Positions 25,301-36,884 of a stretch of DNA of 64,000 bases are shown in pieces (position 1 is the first letter of the stretch; every line of letters starts with the position of its first letter). Under the pieces are notes generated by a model. That model was not told the DNA's origin, ran no database searches, and saw nothing but the letters and a program-made list of their open reading frames with translations. The DNA is from Anarhynchus alexandrinus (taxonomy: Eukaryota > Chordata > Aves > Charadriiformes > Charadriidae), in the NCBI GenBank assembly GCA_008711295.1, contig VUYV01000392.1:303022-367021 (forward strand), written 5' to 3'. The translations under genes were made by a program, and so were the position numbers.

Positions 25301-28300
25301 GACCTCCCAAGTGCGGGCAGAACCATGTACAGTTCTCCATACATGCGCACAAATGTATACACGAACTGAAGCTGAGGAGGTAAAAATCTATATGGTCTAA
25401 ATGGTAAATATCCATTTCTGAAGAACCCACCATCGTGGGATCTGTGACTCACAACCCGGCAAGTTCACTAGTGTTGCACTGGGACAGTTCCAGGCTGGAA
25501 GAGACCAGATTTAGTTGCAGAAGTCCAAACTGCGCTCAGTGCTGCAAATCTGGAAAGGCTTCTTTGCTTCGCTGGCTTCAGCATGATTTACTCTAGGGCA
25601 GCAAGGATGTGAGTGTCACCTCTATTGTATTAATTTCTCAGAGCCAGATTCTTATTCGGGAACCTATTTCCCGTTGAAAGTGTGAATGGGGTGCTGGATT
25701 TCCTTTCCTGGTCTGTCCATCAACTGCTAATGGATCTTACTGCCAGACAAAAATGCCTATAAATAGTGCGTGTGCGCGTATGTATCTGCAGATTTTTCCT
25801 TTTATAAATGAGAAGACATTTTGGTATCATGTCTTTGCAGTTCAAAATAACAAGAAAAGCCATCAGTTCAGGATTATGACATTTATGGGGAGAGGAGGCT
25901 CGGAGAGGACAGCAAGGAGATGATGAGGGCTGAACCTCTCTAGACGTTGGCAGGTCATAAAGTTCTCTGTGCCTCCCTCTAAAAAATGAACCTAACAATA
26001 ACAGCTCTCTGGCCCACATTAGTATGTGATTTGATATTTATGAAATGTGGATCAGTTTCCGCAGAGAAATATTTCCACAGAAAGAACACTTCACAAACAT
26101 TCAGTTCGTGATGGATTTAATCCTTTCCCCCTGCTGCTCAGGTACTCCACCGGCAATGGCGCAGACATTTTGAGGAGACTGATATCATTTTTCACACAAA
26201 CGTTTAATTAGCTGACACTGCATCGCTCTCCACTGCTGTTTGCGGATTCCTGCAAACCCATCCATTGAGGACTGACGGCTGAGTCAGAACTTAAACCTTC
26301 TATAAAGCTGCTTTAGTGCCCACCGGTGTTTAGCTAATAATAGAACATAATCTCATTGGAAATCTAAATGAAATCATCGTGTTTTCCCTGGTTTAATATC
26401 ACAAAATTAATTCAGAGAAGCAGCGGTGTCTGGACCGCTGTCCATTTGCACGACAACAGTCTCTGCCTCAGTCCCGGCTCTTCCCACTAGCACAGTCCTG
26501 CATCCCCCGCTACCGTCTCCGGGATGTTTTGCACAAGCAGGGACCTCCAGCCTCCCCATCGGTACCGACACGGGGCTGGGACAAGGCTGAGCACCAACCT
26601 GGCACGTCGGCAATGCTCATTTTTTTTCTTGCTTGCCCATTTTTACTATGCAGGGCTTCGACCCTGTCGTGAAGGAGGTGGGTACAAAATACATCCAAAT
26701 TACACCACCACCGTCGGGGCTGCCTGAGAGGCAGACACAGATCCAGATCTAAATCCACAGCAACTTCGGCCTCACCACAGTCCCCGTCCTGAAATGTTTC
26801 TTACGTTTCTGTCCCTTCCGCCCTGCGGCTGCGGGATGGGACGCGGCCGCGGTCGCTGCAGCTCCCTGCCCAGAAGGCAGCAAGCGACGCCTGCCAGCGT
26901 ACGGCTGCTCCCTGCCGAGGGGGCCTCAGCAAATTACCCGCTGGGATATATTAATCAATTAGCCCTGCTTCATGCGTTTTAAGAGAAAAACAAAAGGCCA
27001 TTGTCATTCGCTTACACTTTAACGCTCCGTTGCCCTGCCAGAGGCGTGCAACAGAGACTGACGGGCAATGAGGGGTGGGCTGGTAGAGCACTCACACCCA
27101 CTGCAAACACCTCTCAGCGCCTCCTCCTGCCTCCTGGGGTTTTCTCTGCCGTTCCCTCCTTTGTCTTTTGCTAATGGCATCATCTCAGACTTAGCAGCAG
27201 AATTCAGAGCAAGAGGGTGCCTGTAATCGATATTGACCCAAAGACAGAGAGGTTTCTGGCTAATGAAATGGCATCTTCTACATTCCTGGAGAGAGCGCCT
27301 TCCTCCTGCCTGGCACCTGCCAGGTATTGAGGAGAAAAAGCAATTGGTACAGGTTGCCTGATATGAGATTACATATATATATATATATATATGTAGTGTA
27401 ATGCACTTTTGGGTGAGTGAGACCTCTCCTCCCTACCCTGCAATGCCAGTATCGCTCGTGCTTTGCTTTGAAATAACACTGACCTACAAATAGAGTCTCT
27501 GTGGTTCCTCCTGAGTCAATCACCAGACTCCGTGCCAACGGCTTTCAGTACCTCTTCCTAACTGGTGGTAAAACTCAGCCAGGAAAACCAGCGCCATTCT
27601 GGTGACTTCTCTGAGGTTGCGCTGTTTTACAGGAGCGGAGGTTCTGCTCTGGGGCCGTACTGCCCCGCAGCCGCTGGGGACTCTCCATCCTCACAGGGGA
27701 CCATGGGCAGCGAGGCTGATGCTTTGCATCCCGTTAGGTTTGCAAAGCTCCTTTTTTGGCACCTTTTGGGACGCACTGGAGTGGGGCTGTGATGTGACTG
27801 TCCAAATGCCCTTATCCAAATCTGCCTTGTATGTTCAGACCCTTCTTTATTTCTGAGGTACTTCAGGTACAAAATAAAGCACTAGAAGACTTAAGAAGGA
27901 CTTAGAAAGACTTGAGGAGCTACTTAGGTTGATAGAGAGAAAGCAGTATGTGCCTAGGACAATATGTGGAATGTGTGCCCTAGGGACATCCTAAGGGGAA
28001 AAGAAAATTTCTCCAGAATTGTAAACCATAAAAAATGATGGTTAGGCAAAACGGGAAGTTCTCAGGAAGGGCAGAGTGACATGCAGGGGCTACTTTGAGA
28101 CCTGTGGGCTGAAAAAAGCCCAATACAGAAGAATCACGGATTCAAAAGTTATGCAAGATAGAGCATGCATCGCCCAAATGCTGCATTGTGTCACCTGTGT
28201 TCAAAACCACAACTGCAGAAAGGACGGTTACATGGCTAGGACTCTCTGTACCTTGAATTCAATTTCCCATTCTGCCAACACTTCTGAATGAACACTGTTC

Positions 28301-28915
28301 TTCCTTTTTCCCATCCGTAGAGTGGGAGGCGATGGCATCTCCTGTCCTTCAGGACTGACTATGAACTTTTGCAAGAAGTCAAAACGCTTGATGTTAAGGG
28401 CCATGTGCCCAGGGAGGCAATGTCAATGAAATAAATTGTGCTCCTCCTGATTCATGCTAAGGAAAAGTACAGTTTTGGTACAGTGTCTCTGCTAGTCTAG
28501 TTAGACACTTTTTTCCTATTTTGGGCCCCCTGTGCTCATACTCTGCCTGTCTTAATTCCTCACTCTGTGCCTCTTGCTGCTGTTCTCCATTTGCCCCTTC
28601 TAGACCTTCCCCTTCTCTCCTCCCTTTTCCCCACAGACCAGTAGGAAACACATGACTGCTCCAGGCCAGAGGAGTACAGGAGAAGTTTCAATTTTTTTGA
28701 AATATGTGCCAACACATTTGCACCCGTGCTTTGTGAAGATGGGGATGTAACGCCCACATGTGCAAGAGCCAGCCTTTAACATAAGACCTAATAGTCAGGG
28801 TGATGTTCACATCCTCTGGCAAAAAGGTTCTCTTGCAGAGACACCTCAGGGCAGATTCAGACATACTCGTTATTTCCTTAGCCATGCACTCGTTTCCGGA
28901 GGTACCGAGTAATTA

Positions 28916-28946
<31 letters not shown>

Positions 28947-31900
28947 TTTTTTTTTTTTCCAAGACCTTGGCTTTTCACCAAGAAGAGCCTTTATGTGAAA
29001 TGTTAAGATGTGCACAACTGGCTTATTAGTGATCCCGGGCAATATTTGCATTACGGATGAGACAAGTGGCACGTATAGTCAGTGTAGGTGTCTTACCTGT
29101 CCTGATAGGTTTTGCGATGGCCTCCGTGGCAGGACCAGCCGCCTGAAAGAGAAGCGAGAGAAGGGATGGTTATTCTGGCAGCATACACATATTCAAGTAC
29201 AACCCCGCTTTCAAAGCGGATCTTAAAAGTTTCCATTGCATGCCGTGAAGGCAATACACAGCCTGACACACAGGGAGCCAGCCCCAGGCGCTGCTGAGCA
29301 TACGGCTCCTATAGAGCCTCACAGGTCAGCGAGGGATTGCTGTGGAGCAAAGAGCTCCGGCAAGTGCTCTGCACTCATCCAGATATCACCCACAGCCATC
29401 CCTCATCACTGCCCTTTTATCTACCATAGAAAAAAATCTACATTTCTGACAGAGCCAGCGACTCTCTCAGTGCTGTAAGAAATGTGCGTGGCTTTTGTTG
29501 GGGATGTTTTGGAAGCACAAGCCTTGAAAAATCTCACTCTGTGGCTTCCAAAGCTTGGCGAGAGTAGGACAGAGAGGGACTGGGCACCCTTGAGAGCCAG
29601 TGCCCATCCCTGGGAAGCCAGTGGCCGGGTGAAAATAAGATTTGTAGAGCCTCAACATGGGTCTGAGAGTGACAGTGTTGTTCTGCTTCACCTCTCGTCT
29701 TACTCTTGCTGGGATGTTAACCCAAGGGTCAGAATGTCATGGGAACGTGTCCTCAATCAACATGGCATGAAAACTGCTCAGGAAACGTGCTCCAGGTGTG
29801 ACATGTGGTAGGTTTCATCTGTGTTCTTGCTTCTGTTTTATCACATCTCTCTGCCATCCGGACATAAAACCCTGAAGTCTGTGCTTGCTTGCATATTACT
29901 TCCACGCAAGTAAAGTCACTGACAGCTCATAAACGCCCAGCAATGCCCTCGAGGAGCAAACAAGTTCTCCCAACAGCCAAGGCAAGATACTGAGAGTGCC
30001 TCAGTGCTGGAAACGCTGTGTCACGTCCCTTCACTCACACACACCGTATTAGGGAGTGGATTTTGCTCAGGCTAGCCTAAAACAGCTCCTTTTATCTGGA
30101 TACCAATGACATGGGCTAATTGTGGCCTCACCACATGTCCAAGAAGAAGAAAGTTGGGAAGCTGGTACCCGCTTTGGCAGAACATCTAATAATCTCCTGG
30201 GAGAAGTGAGGCAGACCACGCATGTGGTGGGAGGCAACTTCATCCATAGTGGTCTTAAAACATAAGTACATTATTCTGGGTGTAGTTGTCTCTGTTATGG
30301 TACTTAATGTTCTAGCCTTAAATGTTTAAAAATACTTTTAATTAAAATTTGGCCTAATGTGACCATGTTTTCAACCATGGCTGAAGCGTGGAGCTGCATC
30401 TGATCCCAGCAAAACAATGTTATCCTTTGGTCTAATGCCAAAATGCTGTGTCCTGCAGACAGAGATGGCGAAGGTTTTTCATGACTTGGGTACCTGTAAT
30501 ATCTGATTTGTTTGTTTTCTCTGCCCACACCTATGAAAGACAGGGGAGAAGTTATCTGTTGAGACAAAGTGTTTCTGCAGGTGATCTTCCTAAGCTGTAC
30601 AGGAAGGCTGCTGGGTTAGGAGCTGAACGGGATTCTGGAGCTGTAGTTCGAAAAAACGGGCATTTCCAAGCTTTTTGGTCCCCTACAAAACATCCTCCCT
30701 CCCAAACTCCCATGGATCCTGTGCACCCATATCATCAAATGTGGGACTGAGAACAGTCTCAGCTGAAAACCCTTCCATGGACCATCTGCAGTCTGGACGC
30801 TCGCACTGGGCTGTCCCTCTGACACGCGCTCAGGGCACAGGGAAGCATCACTTTTCAATGCAATGTATGAGCATCTCTGCCCTCTGCGGAGAATTAAAGG
30901 CATTTTTGCATGGGAGAAAGGTGATGCTCTGTCCCCAACTAGATTATGCTAAATGACATCAGGCAGCAGATCCACTGCTGCCTGTAGAGAAGTGTTTGGT
31001 AAAGTGATTGAGACATTATCATCAGTGAGGTGTTCACCTTGCAGCCCTCCCTCGGAGACGGCGTGCAGGACAAGGCTGATGGCTCGCAGCTTGCTTCATA
31101 GTCAGGGCAACAGAAGCAAAATTAAAATGTACTAATGTATTGTCTTCTCACCTGGGAAGTCTCCCAGTGGGTGAAAACAGCAGATACTAATGCAATTTAT
31201 TTTAGTGACAATTGAGTAGATATTCAAATAAAACTTTAGAGCTTGCTTTGAAATATTACCGGCATTACTTCTTTCTTTTCTAAGAGCAAAAGCATTGCAT
31301 GTAATGCTGTCATCTGGAATACAAAGAGGCACACAGTAGGAGCCCAAAGAGATTAAATTCTACAGTGTCAGCTCAGGAAGAATTCATGACAACGAATTTC
31401 ACCCCGTCTGGAGTGATCTGGGTGCTGATGGTGAAAGAACTCAGTCTTTACTCAGCAAGCAGAATAATTTGAGTTTGCTTCATTAGAGAAAATAATAATC
31501 GGGTACCAGTGAAAATAATTTGTTTCTTCTTTCCCTTAATCATTTTACAAGATATTTTCCCAAGCTGAGACAGGCTGGTGCTGCCGGAGGGTCATTCTAA
31601 TGTCCTGTGCCAGAACTGTTAATATTCATTTAACCAGAGGTCTCTGAAGTGTTTATCCGCCTCTAGAAAGTCCAAGAAAACACACCCTGAAACCAAAGTC
31701 CCCCCAGAAACGGGCCTGGGGTCACCTTAAATAGGTCCAGGGCCCCTCCAAGAGTCGGTCCGCACAGTGGCTCTGTGGGGATGAGCTCTTTGGACTGCTG
31801 TCCTCAGGGGAAGTTTTGCAATTTGACAAAAACCCCCATGTTTCTGCTCAGCCTCAAACCATCGTTACCCGTCTCTGGCTGAGGGGGAAGGCAGGCGGTG

Positions 31901-34900
31901 GCACTTCAGGTAGGTGGCCCTGAGTTGCCAAGAGGCAAGTGTAGAAACTAGACACCAAAATGCCAGAAAGCGGAGCGCCGTCCCCGCAGCTGATCTGATA
32001 ATGAGCATCACAGGAAACAGAGCCCCGTGTGAAATTCAGTTTTTCCAGTCCTGACAAAACCTATTAAAGTGACACCTCTAGACGCCAGGTGGCTGTCACT
32101 GCACAGAACGCCCCTGGCAAGAGTTGGAACAGCGCAGTTTTCTTCTAAAACGCCTCAGTGGTTTTCCTGTGGCCTTCAACGAGTGGGAAATCTGCTCTCA
32201 GGGGCAATTTTCACCTTGGGTTGGGTTTTTTCCCCCATCTTTTAATTTTTGTCAGGGCTGTCCACCAGAGGGGGCCAACAGTCACCGGTTGGGGCAGCCC
32301 GTGGCAAGATTATTTTTAAGCAGCACTAAATCACCGAATAGGGAGTGCAGGGACATGCTGGGTGCTGTAGGAGCAATTTCTGGTTACGGCAGTCCCGCTG
32401 CTAAAGGGGCTTTACTTTTTTGACACCAGCAGCCTTGAAGACTAGATCAGCAAATACGAATACCCGCACCGAGTCTTATTTGCCACACTGGTGCCTTAAC
32501 TCTGCTGAAAAGATTTGTCCGCTCAGTTTGGAGCTTAAAAATGTGAAGTCTACAAAATCCAGAGCAGTGCTGGACCATCCCAGATTACGGACTTTGGAAT
32601 TCACACCGAATTTTTTCACAGAGGTAGGTGGCCTGGGGGTCTGTTACAGCACACCTTGCAGTACAGCGTAAGATTTGCCCGGGTCTCTGTGTCTTAAAAT
32701 TACATTCGTCTAGTCCTTTCTGTCCCATACTCTTTCACTGATTTTACATATATCTCTCTATATAATAAATACCTACGTAGATGCGTATATATACATATAA
32801 CCAGCAGCAGTGAAATGCAGCAAGCAGAAGGGTGGCATTTTTAGCGCTCATAACAGTGTTAAGGAGAAAAAAACGAAGGCTACAAACCATAATACAGTGA
32901 CTACTCTTATTCCAGAGAAAAATAAAGTCACTTGTGAAAGATCAAGGCAAGTGAATGGCCTGAAGCCAAGGGTTTCTGCAGGTGGAAGCTGAAGAAATGA
33001 ACCGACTTCGGCACTGCATGTAGTTAGTTCCAAAAAACGTAGTGTAGTTCCAAAAAACAATTCCCAGGGCTGACACTAATGTGCTGTGCCACCCTTCTTG
33101 AAAACAAGGTGCAAAGGAAATTTCTTGGGGTGTTGGAAAATGGGGTGGGGGAGGATAATGTGTTTTAGGAGTGCTGTGAGATTCAGAGAAGCAGCTTTGG
33201 AGTCATAGATGCTTTTTTGTTTTGGTGTTTCATGTTGGATTCCCCATATTCAGAGCACCTAGATTCTGGGTGACGTGAATGCCTTGTTTCTACACAGTTT
33301 GATTTTCCCTTTCCAACGCGTCTTCCTTCATCTTAAACTAGGCAAGTGTAAATTCACCAGCAGGAAGACAAGCAGCCAACTTCCATGTACCTGCAATGGG
33401 GCTAGGGGTGATCTGCTTGCCACCAGAAGCCTCCTTTTAATGCAGTGGTACCCGAGACATGGGTCACAAGGCCTGCGTTGTCCCTAAGACCCTTCAACAC
33501 TCCTTTGAACAGAGGAAAATAAAAGTTTCTATTTCAGCTCAGCATAGGGGGGGCATGAAGTAGCCACCATTGCCCCTGTGGTCAAGCACCACTCACATAA
33601 TCCACCTGACAACATCTGGAGAGAAAACCAGATCACCCCAAGAGGCTGGTCACACGAAATGTTGGTCCTCTCTTGAGAAGTTCCAAAGAAAATAATTAGG
33701 CCAACTGACGATACTCTACTCCCTACAGCAACAGGACTCAATAACCACAGGGCTTAAAGTACAAGAACCCCCCAGTCCTCCTGCCCTGGAGCTGCTGAAG
33801 GCAATACTAGGAGATGCTCAGCCCAGGCACTAATGTATTTACCAAAGGAGTTTGTGCCTAGCCTTATGCTGACAGCGTGACCATGAGCTAAAGTGTTTTT
33901 GGAGCAAGACCTGGAGTTTCTTGAGGAACCTGTCTCACAGGATCAACACTTGTTCCCTGGTCTGGAAATCCAAGAGCAGTCATGGATGGAGAATGACTAT
34001 GCTGCCTTTGTACTGGGGGTCTTTCAGCTCCCTGAGAACAAGAACAGCAGTTATGCTTTTACTGCCAAATTTCTCTCACAGCGTAAAATTGCTGCTTCAC
34101 TTTATTTGTGTTTCTCACGCACCTCAGCTTCCTACTTTCTCCTTCAGCCAAGATCGTTTCCAAAGCAGCTGCAATAATGTCATTACTCTTTTAAATGAAA
34201 ACCTTGGCTCTTCCAGTAATATTGTTCCTCTGGCAACTACTTTAACTGCATTTATCCTGATGGAGAGGTAATTTAATGCTTACTTTCATAATAAGTACAA
34301 ATGAAAGCCTCATTATATAGGAAAGCTGTGGCAATTCTGGAATTACCCAGGCTGTTGTTTTAAAGATCTCCCTTAATGACCCATTATTTATGACTTGAAA
34401 ACCCCCATGTCTCACTCTAACTGTGCCCAAACTGCTTCTCTTTTGGAAGAACGCTGATTTCAGGTAAATGACTCCTCTCTGGTGCAACTTAAAGACGTAC
34501 CAGTCAAGCCTTCATGGTTTAATTTCTGGGTAAAGTGCATACACAGACACACAAATTGCACAGGGTAAATTTAGTAAGAGAAAATATTGAGCTGAAAGGT
34601 TTTGTTGTCCATGGCCAACTTCCTCCAGTAGTGCCGTGCTGGTACTTTCATTCTATGAATAGCAGTGGAGGTACTTCAGCACTTAGATATTTACAATAAG
34701 ATTTCAAAGCCTATAAAACTTCTAACCTGTCATTTTGCCCCGGTGAAGTTCATGGCAACGTTCCTGGTAAGATTAGAAATGCACTTTTTATATTCACCAC
34801 CACCTCTGCCCTGTCTGTAAATGTCTCACCGATTCTCCATTCAACCCCAGATCCACTTGAGAGCATTCCACTTTATTTTAAGAAGGAAAAAATATCCGTA

Positions 34901-35794
34901 GGCAGAGAGAACAGTTGTTTTTGTCAGACCTTGCCTCACTTATATCCTTCAGTCACCCTTGCTATAATTCTCCTTTTGCATTAAAAATCACACCCAAAAC
35001 CAGGACTGACAAGAAAGGGAGCAGCAGTGAGCGACTTCGCCCCCATCCAGTGCTCTGGGTAGTTCGAGAGAGCTCTGCTTCGCGGCGCAGCCCAGCAGAC
35101 AGCACCACGCAGTGTCACACATAGCCATGCCTTGTGTTACGTCCATTACTAAAATTTATCAGTATCTCAGAGGAACACAGGTAGACGCTACCAGACAAGA
35201 CCAGACCGTCTTGGACACTGGTCGCTCTTTGTAGAAGCGACAGGAGACACATGTAAAACCAGGCAGCAGACACTGAGGCACTGATCTCTCGCTCCACCTC
35301 TCCTCCTAACTAGTTAGGACCGAGGGTGGCTTGCATCTTCGACTATGAGCTTTCCACTTCCATTTACAGAGTAGAAATTGCGTGCTAGAAGTTAAGGTTG
35401 CCCGTGAAGAAAGGTCTTCTTTTTTGGAAAGTTCTATCTTTGTTTCATCTTTCTGTCCCCTAATACATATGTGTGCATTTAGAACAGGCAGCAGCGTCTG
35501 ATTTTCTGGGCACAGGATAATTTTTGGAAAGCAGTAGGTTTAAAAAAAAAAAAAAAAGAAGAAAGAAAAAGCCAATAAATAAAATAAGAAATTGCTTACC
35601 GTCCTCTGAACCACTAAGACCATGATGGTGGCTATTGCAAAGATGAGTAGCGCAACAAGGGTAGCGATGATGAAATACAAACATGTTTTGTTAGTGGCTC
35701 CAAGCCTCCTTGAAACGGTGTCTTCATTCATATGCATGGCTGATTCATGAGAGTCCTTCACCTGAAAAAGTGTTAGCTCTTGTGCCGAGCACAT
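18981..35794 (-). CDS. TNFSF8: TNFSF8 (CD30 ligand / CD153), complete four-exon gene
   Basis: Type II membrane cytokine of the TNF superfamily; in the known family it trimerises at the cell surface of activated lymphocytes and signals through CD30 (TNFRSF8). The coding sequence is join(35600-35794, 29097-29142, 19957-20028, 18981-19378) read on the minus strand: 711 nt, 236 residues plus stop (human about 234, from memory). Residues 1-38 are cytoplasmic, about 39-62 form one hydrophobic anchor, 63-105 the stalk, and about 106-236 the TNF homology domain. The anchor end ATIMVLVVQRT matches human TNFSF8 as I recall it, and the phase of every intron joins without a frame break. N-glycosylation sequons are seen at N82, N110 and N152. 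Introns are about 6.5 kb, 9.1 kb and 0.58 kb. Identification is firm; the exact start codon is less certain because a TATA-like box abuts the first ATG. Confidence 0.9.
19740..19783. repeat. 22-bp tandem duplication in TNFSF8 intron 3
   Basis: Two head-to-tail copies (19740-19761 and 19762-19783) of a unit beginning TGTGATCAGATAGGGGG, differing only in the length of the G run. It sits between exons 3 and 4 and leaves their splice sites untouched. Confidence 0.9.
19957..20028 (-). CDS. TNFSF8: TNFSF8 exon 3: stalk, NTSED segment
   Basis: 72-nt exon encoding residues 82-104 plus split codons at both ends. The acceptor is TTTCCTTCAG|GG and the donor GAG|GTCAGT. The reading NTSEDHLSIL resembles the human segment NCSEDLLCIL and ends AAAYMR where human has SWAYLQVAK. 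Both human cysteines in this segment are replaced (by T and S) while the N-glycosylation sequon is kept. The larger ORF around it is intron read-through. Confidence 0.88.
20555..20880. other. GC-rich, CpG-dense block in TNFSF8 intron 2
   Basis: Very GC-rich with many CpG dinucleotides, densest at about 20690-20860, inside an otherwise AT-rich intron and about 0.5 kb upstream of exon 3 in the direction of transcription. It grades into the minisatellite that follows. It could be an intronic CpG island (alternative or antisense promoter) or simply GC-biased repeat-adjacent sequence. I see no exon linked to it. The long open frames across it in several registers result from few stop codons in GC-rich DNA. 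Confidence 0.55.
20840..21360. repeat. Higher-order minisatellite, GCATCC-based, unit about 115 bp
   Basis: A tandem array built from short GCATCC(C/T)-type submotifs arranged in longer units. Each long unit opens with a CCCATCTCCTGCATC-like phrase, at about 20840, 20901, 21016, 21131, 21239 and 21314. Spacings are therefore 61, 115, 115, 108 and 75 bp: complete central units with shorter or degraded edges. It lies in TNFSF8 intron 2. It stays open in several frames on both strands, giving spurious ORFs of up to 348 codons; the protein would be a chance low-complexity repeat. Confidence 0.88.
21590..22051 (+). mobile_element. Solo LTR of an endogenous retrovirus (TNFSF8 intron 2, antisense)
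   Basis: A 462-bp element beginning TGTCATGGTTTCGGCTGGGA and ending in CCA (TG...CA termini), flanked by a perfect 5-bp duplication CAGGT at 21585-21589 and 22052-22056. Internal signals are a TATA box (GTATATAAAG, about 21846) and ATTAAA at 21942-21947 followed by TTTATCTCAACCCACAAG. No gag, pol or env sequence lies next to it, so it is a solo LTR left by LTR-LTR recombination. The 5-bp duplication suits a class III (ERVL-like) element, but the family name needs a repeat library. It points opposite to TNFSF8. Confidence 0.88.
22315..22339. repeat. 9-bp perfect inverted repeat
   Basis: CCTACAAGG, a 7-nt spacer CGGTGGA, then CCTTGTAGG; could form a hairpin. It lies in TNFSF8 intron 2, about 260 bp past the solo LTR. 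Confidence 0.7.
23318..23341. repeat. (TG)n microsatellite, TNFSF8 intron 2
   Basis: About 12 perfect TG dinucleotides, likely polymorphic in length. Confidence 0.95.
23590..23645. repeat. Possible ancient dispersed repeat remnant
   Basis: The stretch GTAATCCCACTGAAGTCAAT with flanking TAAATCAGAG resembles a short repeat I recall from bird and turtle genomes. I cannot name the family with confidence. Confidence 0.3.
27372..27393. repeat. (AT)n microsatellite, TNFSF8 intron 2
   Basis: About 11 AT dinucleotides in a row. Confidence 0.95.
28917..28958. repeat. (TTC)n followed by poly-T, TNFSF8 intron 2
   Basis: A TTC trinucleotide array running into about 20 T. It lies about 140 bp past the exon 2 donor in the direction of transcription, so the transcript carries A followed by GAA repeats there. 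Confidence 0.95.
29097..29142 (-). CDS. TNFSF8: TNFSF8 exon 2: 46-nt stalk micro-exon
   Basis: Found by looking for a 3n+1 exon between exon 1 (ending phase 0) and exon 3 (beginning with two bases of a codon). The minus strand shows a strong acceptor, a pyrimidine tract ending CTCTTTCAG, then 46 open bases, then a strong donor CAG|GTAAGA. The exon reads AAGPATEAIAKPIRT plus the first G of a glycine codon completed by exon 3. Human exon 2 is also a very short stalk exon (about 14 codons, ending in glycine). Sequence similarity to human is weak, as expected for a stalk, so support comes from splice sites, phase and length rather than homology. Confidence 0.78.
29143..35599. other. TNFSF8 intron 1
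   Basis: 6,457 bp with no recognised repeat copy. A poly-A tract on the plus strand (about 35541-35555) means the transcript has a T-rich stretch about 45 nt past the exon 1 donor. Confidence 0.65.
35600..35794 (-). CDS. TNFSF8: TNFSF8 exon 1: cytoplasmic tail and transmembrane anchor
   Basis: Encodes residues 1-65 from the ATG at 35794 to the donor ACG|GTAAGC (exon ends at 35600, phase 0). The SAMHM stretch at residues 18-22 lines up with TAMHV of human TNFSF8 at the same distance from the first methionine, which favours the 35794 start. Later in-frame methionines at residues 20 and 22 are alternatives. The hydrophobic run LYFIIATLVALLIF continues into ATIMVLVVQRT, with no signal peptide, as expected for a type II protein. 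The ORF running past the donor into 35540 is intron read-through ending in a poly-pyrimidine tract. Confidence 0.9.
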
Positions 35795-35796
35795 TC

Positions 35797-35803
35797 TTAT
35801 ATA
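35797..35803 (-). promoter_or_regulatory. TATA-like box abutting the TNFSF8 start codon
   Basis: The minus strand reads GCTATATAAGA immediately before the exon 1 ATG at 35794. A TATA box normally fires about 30 bp downstream, near 35772, which lies inside the predicted coding sequence. If this box is used, translation would begin at residue 20 or 22. It may instead be a chance AT-rich sequence. Confidence 0.4.
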
Positions 35804-36138
35804 GCTCTCAGGGTACTGCTCTGTATCTCCCCTTGATCAGGTTCAAGCTGCAGCCCATCTCTGTTCCTGGCAGGATTTTCCCCCTTCATCCTGGCTCATG
35901 TGATCTGGAAAAAAAACTTCATCACTTGTAGTACAAAGAAAGAGGGACCTGGGGGCGTGAAGCAGGACGCAGCTGTGAAGAGGGGAAGGAGCTTCATGTT
36001 CTTGATCAGGGATTTCGCGACGGCAGTCTCGTATGCTGCATCGGAGGTTTCTGATGTCAGAAGGTGAATAGTTACCAAGATCAGTCGTCCCCGTCCCCCC
36101 CCTCCCCCCGTCACTGGCTTTCTGTGAAATGGAGAGCT

Positions 36139-36146
36139 ATGCAAAT
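36139..36146 (+). promoter_or_regulatory. Octamer motif ATGCAAAT upstream of TNFSF8
   Basis: A perfect POU-factor octamer about 345 bp upstream of the TNFSF8 ATG, next to a C-rich stretch at 36090-36107. Octamers are common in lymphocyte promoters, which fits an immune gene. An 8-bp match also occurs often by chance, so the functional claim is inference. Confidence 0.3.
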
Positions 36147-36884
36147 TCTGTTTCATTTTATAGTCAGTGCAGCTACAGTTGGGTACAGTAAGTCACCCCG
36201 GAGCGCTGCCTTCCTGTTGCGCAGAGTAACCTCTTATTCCCTGTAGCATCCCACGGCTGCGACCTCCAGAGCTCTGTGTCCAGAGATGACCGAGGCTTTG
36301 AGTTTGGTGCCTGTAGCTCCTGCCGGGGAAGGTCTGGAGATGTCGGGTGAGATTTTCATTGATGTGTTTTATAGAAATGTGTCAGGAAGACATCTTTGCT
36401 GCAGGATGCAAGTTCTAGGCGGCGGCATAGGAAGAAAGCGGTCACACCAAAGTTGCTGAAAGCATGATGTTAGGATGTGCTCACAGAGGGTGTCTGCATT
36501 CAGCTTCCTGCCCTGGCTTTTTTGCAGCTAGTGAATTAATGCTTGTTTCTGTCCTGTCCACAAGCCTCTCCTCTGTTCTAGCCTGGGACCATCACCCAGT
36601 CACGGGGTTTCTCACGGAACCTAAATAAGAGTTCTTCAATTGGAAATATTCTTACCTTATTCCAGCGTGAAAGGACCACCCATTCCTAACCCTGCATTTT
36701 TTATGTGAGATCACTCCTTGCTTTCTGGCCAGTCCAGCTCTGAAGACACTTGGGTATTTCTGAAAATTTTCACAGTTAGATGTGCGTCCTCTTTTGATTC
36801 ATGTCAATGCAAGCCAGTTAACTCATGTAACACGACCAAAATCACTAGGAGTATTATCGGTCTCAGCTATTCCCGGTTCGGTGA

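Larger units (their letters stand above)
22057..29096. other. TNFSF8 intron 2, distal part
   Basis: Intron sequence between the solo LTR and exon 2, with the microsatellites listed. No other exon with both splice sites and a coherent frame was seen. Confidence 0.6.

Noticed and set aside
28800..29006. Plus-strand frame with a poly-phenylalanine run
   Set aside because: Translation of the TTC/poly-T microsatellite.
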